Part shown: positions 58,867-64,000 of the stretch, one piece after another | Position numbering within the stretch: position 1 is the stretch's first letter | How the letters are laid out: each line of letters starts with the position of its first letter | Source of the DNA: Periconia sp. R9002 | Taxonomy: Eukaryota; Ascomycota; Dothideomycetes; Pleosporales; Periconiaceae | NCBI GenBank assembly: GCA_023627715.1 | Contig: JAMAHW010000010.1 | Coordinates: forward strand, 62,001 to 126,000 | Reading direction: 5' to 3' | Length of the DNA stretch: 64,000 nt | Position numbers and translations under genes: made by a program | The notes under the pieces: model-generated | Told to the model about the DNA's origin: nothing | Database searches by the model: none | Seen by the model: only the letters and a program-made list of their open reading frames with translations

Positions 58867-60126
58867 ATGGACCCTAAAGAGCGATTCTTTCGATACTTTC
58901 AGCATGAAGTGACCGGTATGCCGCTCATGGTTTATTGGCAAGTCTAGGAACTTTCCGCGTCTAACTATTACCTGCAGACCTCCAGGAGCAAATGACTCGC
59001 ATTTCCACCACGTCCCCAACCGGTGGCGAGCTCAACGACGCAATCGATCACTGTCTCGCCGGAATTGATCGACTCTCTCATGAAGTCAAAGACGCGTCTT
59101 CATACATCCCTGCATATGACCAGCGCACCTACGCCGAGGCTATCAAAGCTTTGTCCGAGAAGCTGCAGGGCGTGCGCGCGTCTTGCGGCGGGAAGAAGAA
59201 GTTCAGTTTCAAGACGGCCAAAAAGAACGCAAGCGCAATCAGCTTGGCGGATGCTGCTGAATTAGCACAGAGAAAAACGCTAGGTGTGCCTGGAAGCGCG
59301 AGATCGGGCGCGGACTCTGGTATCAGCTCCATGGAGGGGAGTAGTTTTGTTACAACGCCACTAGACAAGCTGAGCCCTACCGAAGAAAAGAAGGAGCTGG
59401 ATTTACTCAAACAAGCAAACCAATCCAGTACCGCTGCCTTAGGTTCGACAGAGGAAAAAAATACAGGCGTGACCATCACGAATCACGTAGGGAGCCACAT
59501 CATTCTTCCCCCCTCATCAACAGACGCCACGCGCTCTGGCACAGTGACAAACGTGCGACACAGTGTCATAGATCTATCCCCACCCACAACAAGCGGTGGC
59601 CACCCCTTCGCAAACCTTATCCTCAAGAATATTAAAGACTCCTTGATTGTGTGCGGACAAGTTACTGGACCAATTCATATCACGAAGGTGGAGAGGGCAG
59701 TGTTGGTGACTTCCAGTCGTCAATTCCGCATGCACGGGAGCAGTCATGTCGACGTGTATCTGCATTGTTCAAGCCGGCCCATCATTGAGGACTGCGAGAA
59801 CATCAGATTTGCACCGATTTCCGGGGTACATGTAAGTTACATTTCTATGCTATTCCTTCTCTCGCTGCTGCTTTGTGTAGTAAGCTGGTTATTGACGCGA
59901 ATGCTAGGCTCAAGAGGGTTTGTCGAGTTCAGAAAATCAATGGGACCAAATTGACGATTTCAAATGGCTCAAGGCAGAGCCAAGTCCGCATTTCAGCGTT
60001 TTACCGAAAAGCGAGCGCGTCAGTGATGAGGTGTGGAAGCATGTAGTGCCTGGTGGTCACAGTATCAGTTTGAATGATATCTTGAAGGCAGTAGGTTTGT
60101 TGCAAGGGGCAAATACGGGTAGGTGA
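58867..60126 (+). CDS. Tubulin-binding cofactor C
   Basis: 373 residues from three exons; introns 58916-58977 (GTATGC..CAG) and 59832-59907 (GTAAGT..TAG) restore VTDLQEQMTR and ISGVHAQEGLSSS. Cofactor C acts late in alpha/beta-tubulin folding, as a GTPase-activating protein for tubulin bound to cofactors D and E. Residues 1-110 are helical (spectrin-like N-terminal domain; start MDPKERFFRYFQHEV). The C-CAP/cofactor C-like beta-helix spans about 200-340, with the catalytic arginine motif in SSRQFRMHGS and DVYLHCSSRPIIEDC. The tail has the family pattern NQWDQIDDFKWLK. The 49-nt first exon would be missed without splicing, shifting the start to the internal ATG at 58992. Confidence 0.94.
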
Positions 60127-61223
60127 GTTGTTTGCTTTTGTGGAGAAGGCTCTTCACCATCACTTGGAGTTTATCATGAGACCGTATGAATAGCCATTGG
60201 GGGTAAATGACAAGCAGACTGATCTGTTACGAGCTTGTTGCTGCGAGGGTTGCATTGCGCTCTCAGCAGCTCTGTCGCGTCATGGTGGGTAACCGTATCA
60301 ATACCAATGCGAGCATAGCCATAAAAGATGCTCTTGCTGAACTGAACGGCTTTTGAGGCCAAACAAAATTATAGAACGAAGAGACTACGTAATGCGACGT
60401 GGCAATGTCTCGTTGTCACACACCTTGAGATTCCCTGAGGGCGACGATTCCCGCGTGACACATGCAATGTTCAGCTGACACACGCCGATGGGATGCGGTA
60501 CCTGTACAACGTGATAGCATCGGGACTGAAAAAGAAGCATGAAGATTACTAGGCATCAAATATATAATTAACAACAAGACCAAGAAAGCAACAAATTGTT
60601 GAGGCATTGTTGAAACAACCCGGAGCACGGAAAAGAGGGACGCGTGGGCGGACCCAAACGCGACGAGAAAAAGGACGAGAGCAAAACAGATGCGGAAACT
60701 GCGAACATGGAAGGCGGGGAGGCCGGACGCTGGATCTGAGAATAAGAAAAGGGTCTACGTCCGGATCAAGCAAGGATAGCAGGTAGCGATTCAGGAGCTT
60801 CACGGACCAGTGGGGTTGGGAGAGTTCAAGTGTGATGGGAGAAGGATGAAAGGAAATGCCAAATCGAACATGGAGATGGGCGCGACAAAGGAGCAGAAAC
60901 ACCAACACCCCCAACAGCAAGCCAGAAACACCAAGAATAGAGATCCGTTACAGGATCAAACCCAGCATCTGCAGCCTGCTCAAGATCAGAGGTTTCCCTT
61001 CACCCTTCCTATCTAGGAAAGGCCTGGAAGGACACTCGATGGTTGATCTGGAGGGTGCTTTCTGTTAAGCGAAGGTATATAAGGGCCCGCGCCTCCACCC
61101 GCGCTCACCCTCCTCCTGTTCCCAAGATTCCCTTTCCGCACTACGACATTTAAATTCGGGCTCGAGCACTCGCTAGGAATATCCAATACCAGATTCCCTT
61201 CCAAACACAACAAAATATCAACA
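60127..61223. other. Upstream region of histone H1
   Basis: 1.1 kb. A 123-codon frame at 60549-60920 (-) has no motif and is judged spurious. The last 150 bp hold a TATA box and a C/A-rich leader with no upstream ATG after it. Confidence 0.6.
61076..61083 (+). promoter_or_regulatory. TATA box of histone H1
   Basis: TATATAAG followed by GGGCCCGCG, about 140 bp ahead of the H1 ATG. Strong core promoters of this kind are expected for histone genes. Confidence 0.7.
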
Positions 61224-62455
61224 ATGCCTCCCAAGAAGTCCACCACCGCTGCCCCCAGCAAGAAGGCCGCTGGCTCCGCCCCTGCCCATGGTTCCTACAT
61301 TGGTAAGTCGAATGCATTTCCTGCCCACCACACTATCGCACTGCCTATGCGATGGTTGCATCTTGATCGCCGGAAAATGCTGACTGTATACCATAGACAT
61401 GATCAAGGAAGCTATCCTCAGCGTAAGTCTATGTTTCCTGGCGCATTACATTCCCCGCACCTGGCGTTGCGACGCCTAGCCGCGCCCACCCATCATCAGC
61501 TGCAATACGCGTCCCCCAAGCCTGTACCAGCAAAAGAAGGCAATCACTGACTCATTTCATCTATAATACAGCTTAAGGAACGTAATGGTTCAAGGTACGT
61601 TTGTCACTTCCCTTCCAGTGCTGCCCAAGCCGCTGGCGCCCAGTCACGCTCCTGGCGGAAAATGCCTCATAGCCCTGTACTGACCAAACCAACAGTCGTC
61701 AAGCCATCCAGAAATACATCAAGGCCAACAACAATGTCGGCAACATCACCGATACCATGTTTAAGAGCCTTGTTAACCGCGCCATCTCCACTGGTGAGGA
61801 GAAGGGCATTTTCTCGCGTCCCAAGGGTAAGTCTTGTTCCCAACAGCAATCGCGTCTCCCTGTTCTGTACTCCACTTGATCTGCAACATGTTCATGTGGT
61901 CTAATGTGGACTTCTCATATATTTGCATTGCTAACTGTGTCGCCGTCTCAGGTCCCTCTGGAACTGTGAAACTCGCAAAGAAGGAGCCCACTAAGCCTGC
62001 CGCCGCAAAGGCCGAGGCCAAGGAGGGAAAGACCGAGAAGAAGACTGCCGCCAAGCCCAAGAAGGCCACCACCACCGTAAGTATCTCCCGCTCTGCATCT
62101 TCAGATCGCTCAAGACTGATTTTGTTGGTAGAAGGCTAAGGCACCCGCCGCAAAGAAGGCCACCGCCACCAAGAAGGAGAAGGCCCCTGCAACGAAGAAG
62201 GCTACCACCAAGGCAGAGCCTAAGAAGACTGCCACCAAGGCCGCCGCTAAGCCCAAGGCCAACGCCAGCAAGCCCCGCAAAGAGTCCACCACCGAAGCCC
62301 CCGCCGTTGAGAAGGAGGTGACGCGTGTGTTGGGCAAGACCAAATCGGGACGCGTCACAAAGACCAAGGCGCCCGCCAGCAAGGCAGCTCCTAAGAAGGC
62401 CGCACCCAAGAAGGCAGCCACCAAGAAGACGACACCCAAGAAGGCAGCAGCATGA
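61224..62455 (+). CDS. hhoA: Linker histone H1
   Basis: 235 residues from six exons, including two micro-exons of 26 nt (61397-61422) and 23 nt (61572-61594). Introns: 61303-61396, 61423-61571, 61595-61695, 61827-61951 and 62077-62131, all with GTAAGT or GTACGT donors. H1 binds linker DNA at the nucleosome dyad and compacts chromatin. After a basic Lys/Ala/Pro head, the winged-helix globular domain spans about 22-95 (SYIDMIKEAILSLKERNGSSRQ read across the micro-exons, then AIQKYIKANNNV and FKSLVNRAIS). The remaining 140 residues are the Lys/Ala/Pro-rich tail with repeated KKAA, PKKA and TKK units. Only one globular domain is present, as in filamentous ascomycetes, unlike the two-domain yeast Hho1. 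Splice phases all agree. Confidence 0.96.
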
Positions 62456-64000
62456 ACAAGTTCGCGCTAATTCTTGCTTTTCACCTTTCTTCCCTGTTCA
62501 TCTTCTGACTGTGGTCGCGCGTGACGGGGTCTCGTCGCGTGCGCAACCGTATTCATGATATCCATCTTTGCTGCTTTCTTTACGGTCTCGGGCTAGGTAT
62601 GTGTGTGTGGGTATGGGTTCAACTGGCGAGGGAAGGGTTCAAGAGGTGTTCCTCATTCTCTCTGGGTATTCATTTTTCAAGTCTGTGCGGGCGTTTCCAG
62701 CGGCGTTGTTTTTATTATCGGCATTGTTTGCGCTGCTCGTACCGCTGCGTTTTCACATTTACTATCTCTGTCTGTTCCTAGAGTTTTGTTGCGAGGAATA
62801 GTGCTGCGATCAAAACCGCCGTATGAGAAATGAAATTCATATATTTTAATCCTTTCAAAAAGTAAAGACTGCGAGAACAAGAAAACTATGTGGTGAAGTG
62901 ACAATATGGTGGTTGAGGGTTGGGACGCGTTGTTTTGACGGACACGCGACTTGTTAGCTCATGCTTCCCAGAGGCTTGACGTCGTCAGGGCACGTGACGT
63001 CAAGTAGATATCGATAAGCGCAGGTCCCGATGGACACATGTGGCTGGAGATGGGGGTTAGTCTAGGAGTTAGCGGCGAGTGTGCCCCCCATGTGTAAACG
63101 CGAACGAGAAATGAAATGAGATGAGATGATTTGGAGTCAAGCTGAGCTCATAACTAGCGCCTGCGTCATGTACACGATGCATCGTTTGAGACATGTTTGC
63201 GTGTCTATGTAGGCAAACACTCAACAATTTCCGTTTTTACCATCATGATTGATGAGTGATTGCTTGATGAGATGGTCATATTGCATGTTTTTCGCACCAA
63301 ATTGCCTCATCCGTCTACATACATGGTATGATAGCATGTATGTATACGACGTTACGTTTGCTGCGTACAAAGCGTGCTCAAACATATGTATGTACGCATC
63401 AGCTCACTGTCTCTAAGCAGCAAACGTGAACCAACTGTTTAGCGTGACGCGGCTGTCGGCAGTGCTGGAAGAGCTCGCAGATTGCAATTTGGCAGCTTGG
63501 GCCAGTAGGAGGGGGGGAAGAGGGGGCAACCAATAGCGCTTGTATAGGGACCTAGGTACTTAGGTACACAACGGTTCATGTGGGTATGCGTCTGTTATTT
63601 GCAATGATTGCTACAAGTGGGTAGGAGATGCAATCAGAATTCAAGTGAAGAACACAGTTGGAGTAAAGTGTACATGAGACAGATGGATACAGGGGACGGG
63701 GGGCTGGTGATGGAGTGAGAAAACGTGCATTCGGAACGGGTCCCGAAGGCCAGGTAATCCGTGCATCGGCTTCAACAAACGGGATACGAAGATAGATTGC
63801 ATAGGAGAAGGAACAATGGCGGTGCCAACTTGGACCGACCACCTACATATGTACCTACTCTGTAATATCTATTGACCCATGTGGTTATTTGATTCTATAC
63901 TTGCCCGTGGCTGAGGGGCTGAGCAAACTCTGGCCCCATTCGGATTAGGCGAAAGCTACTCCCCTGAAAGGAAATGACGCGCCACAGCATACACTAGGGT
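62456..64000. other. Intergenic to window end, no gene seen
   Basis: 1.5 kb. Overlapping frames at 62521-62833 just after H1 are probably 3' UTR. From 63160 to 63860 there are several ACATACATG, GTATGTATAC and AGGTACTTAGGTAC words. No coding frame with motifs reaches the right edge. Confidence 0.55.

Noticed and set aside
60549..60920. 123-codon minus-strand frame with a hydrophobic start
   Set aside because: The start resembles a signal peptide, but the rest is random in character and it occupies the H1 upstream region without splice or family support.
62521..62833. Three overlapping frames after histone H1
   Set aside because: Located where the 3' UTR of H1 is expected and lacking motifs.

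Overview
The window is nuclear DNA of a filamentous ascomycete. Nearly every gene is broken by short introns of about 46-125 nt with GT..AG ends and CTAAC-type branch points. The products are fungal: an eIF3k, a Bck1-type MAPKKK, a PalB/Rim13 calpain, a Zn2Cys6 regulator, a fungal tyrosinase and a lysine-rich linker histone H1. The tyrosinase and PPR-like proteins and the intergenic style suggest a Dothideomycete, perhaps Pleosporales; that placement is an inference. I see no rRNA, tRNA, CRISPR array, provirus or intact transposon.

Layout, left to right. At 1.2-4.3 kb (-) lies a mitochondrial PPR-like protein with an in-frame minisatellite. At 4.8-7.6 kb (+) is a Pro/Gln-rich, probably nuclear protein, and at 8.0-9.1 kb (+) eIF3k. 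At 11.3-16.8 kb (-) is the cell-wall-integrity MAPKKK Bck1, sharing a 2.1 kb upstream region with pyruvate decarboxylase at 18.9-20.8 kb (+). A 5 kb stretch with no recognisable gene leads to a secreted tyrosinase at 25.9-28.3 kb (+). It is followed by a Jjj1-type J protein at 29.4-31.2 kb (-), an SPX-RING protein ending in a CaaX-like box at 32.1-33.6 kb (+), a secreted cupredoxin at 34.6-35.1 kb (+), a TauD/TfdA-type dioxygenase at 36.2-37.5 kb (+) and a Tsr4/PDCD2 protein at 39.0-40.3 kb (+).

The segment from 40.3 to 48.6 kb is gene-poor and the most accessory-looking. It holds a five-exon Zn2Cys6 transcription factor and, in the same orientation, a strongly diverged relative of bacterial anhydro-N-acetylmuramic acid kinase (AnmK) that has lost most catalytic signature residues. 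After it come conserved genes: a peroxisomal-type adenine nucleotide carrier (-), the PalB/Rim13 calpain, a Kes1/Osh4 oxysterol-binding protein, a possible small membrane protein, tubulin cofactor C and histone H1 (all +).

Most genes are independent housekeeping or signalling units and there is no classical biosynthetic cluster. Loose themes are the cell surface and stress (Bck1, PalB, tyrosinase/melanin, cupredoxin) and phosphate sensing (SPX-RING). The observations most worth following are the catalytically degraded AnmK-like protein beside a regulator, the prenylation-type tail on the SPX-RING protein, an upstream ORF overlapping the pyruvate decarboxylase start, and the candidate membrane-protein exon near 57.5 kb.
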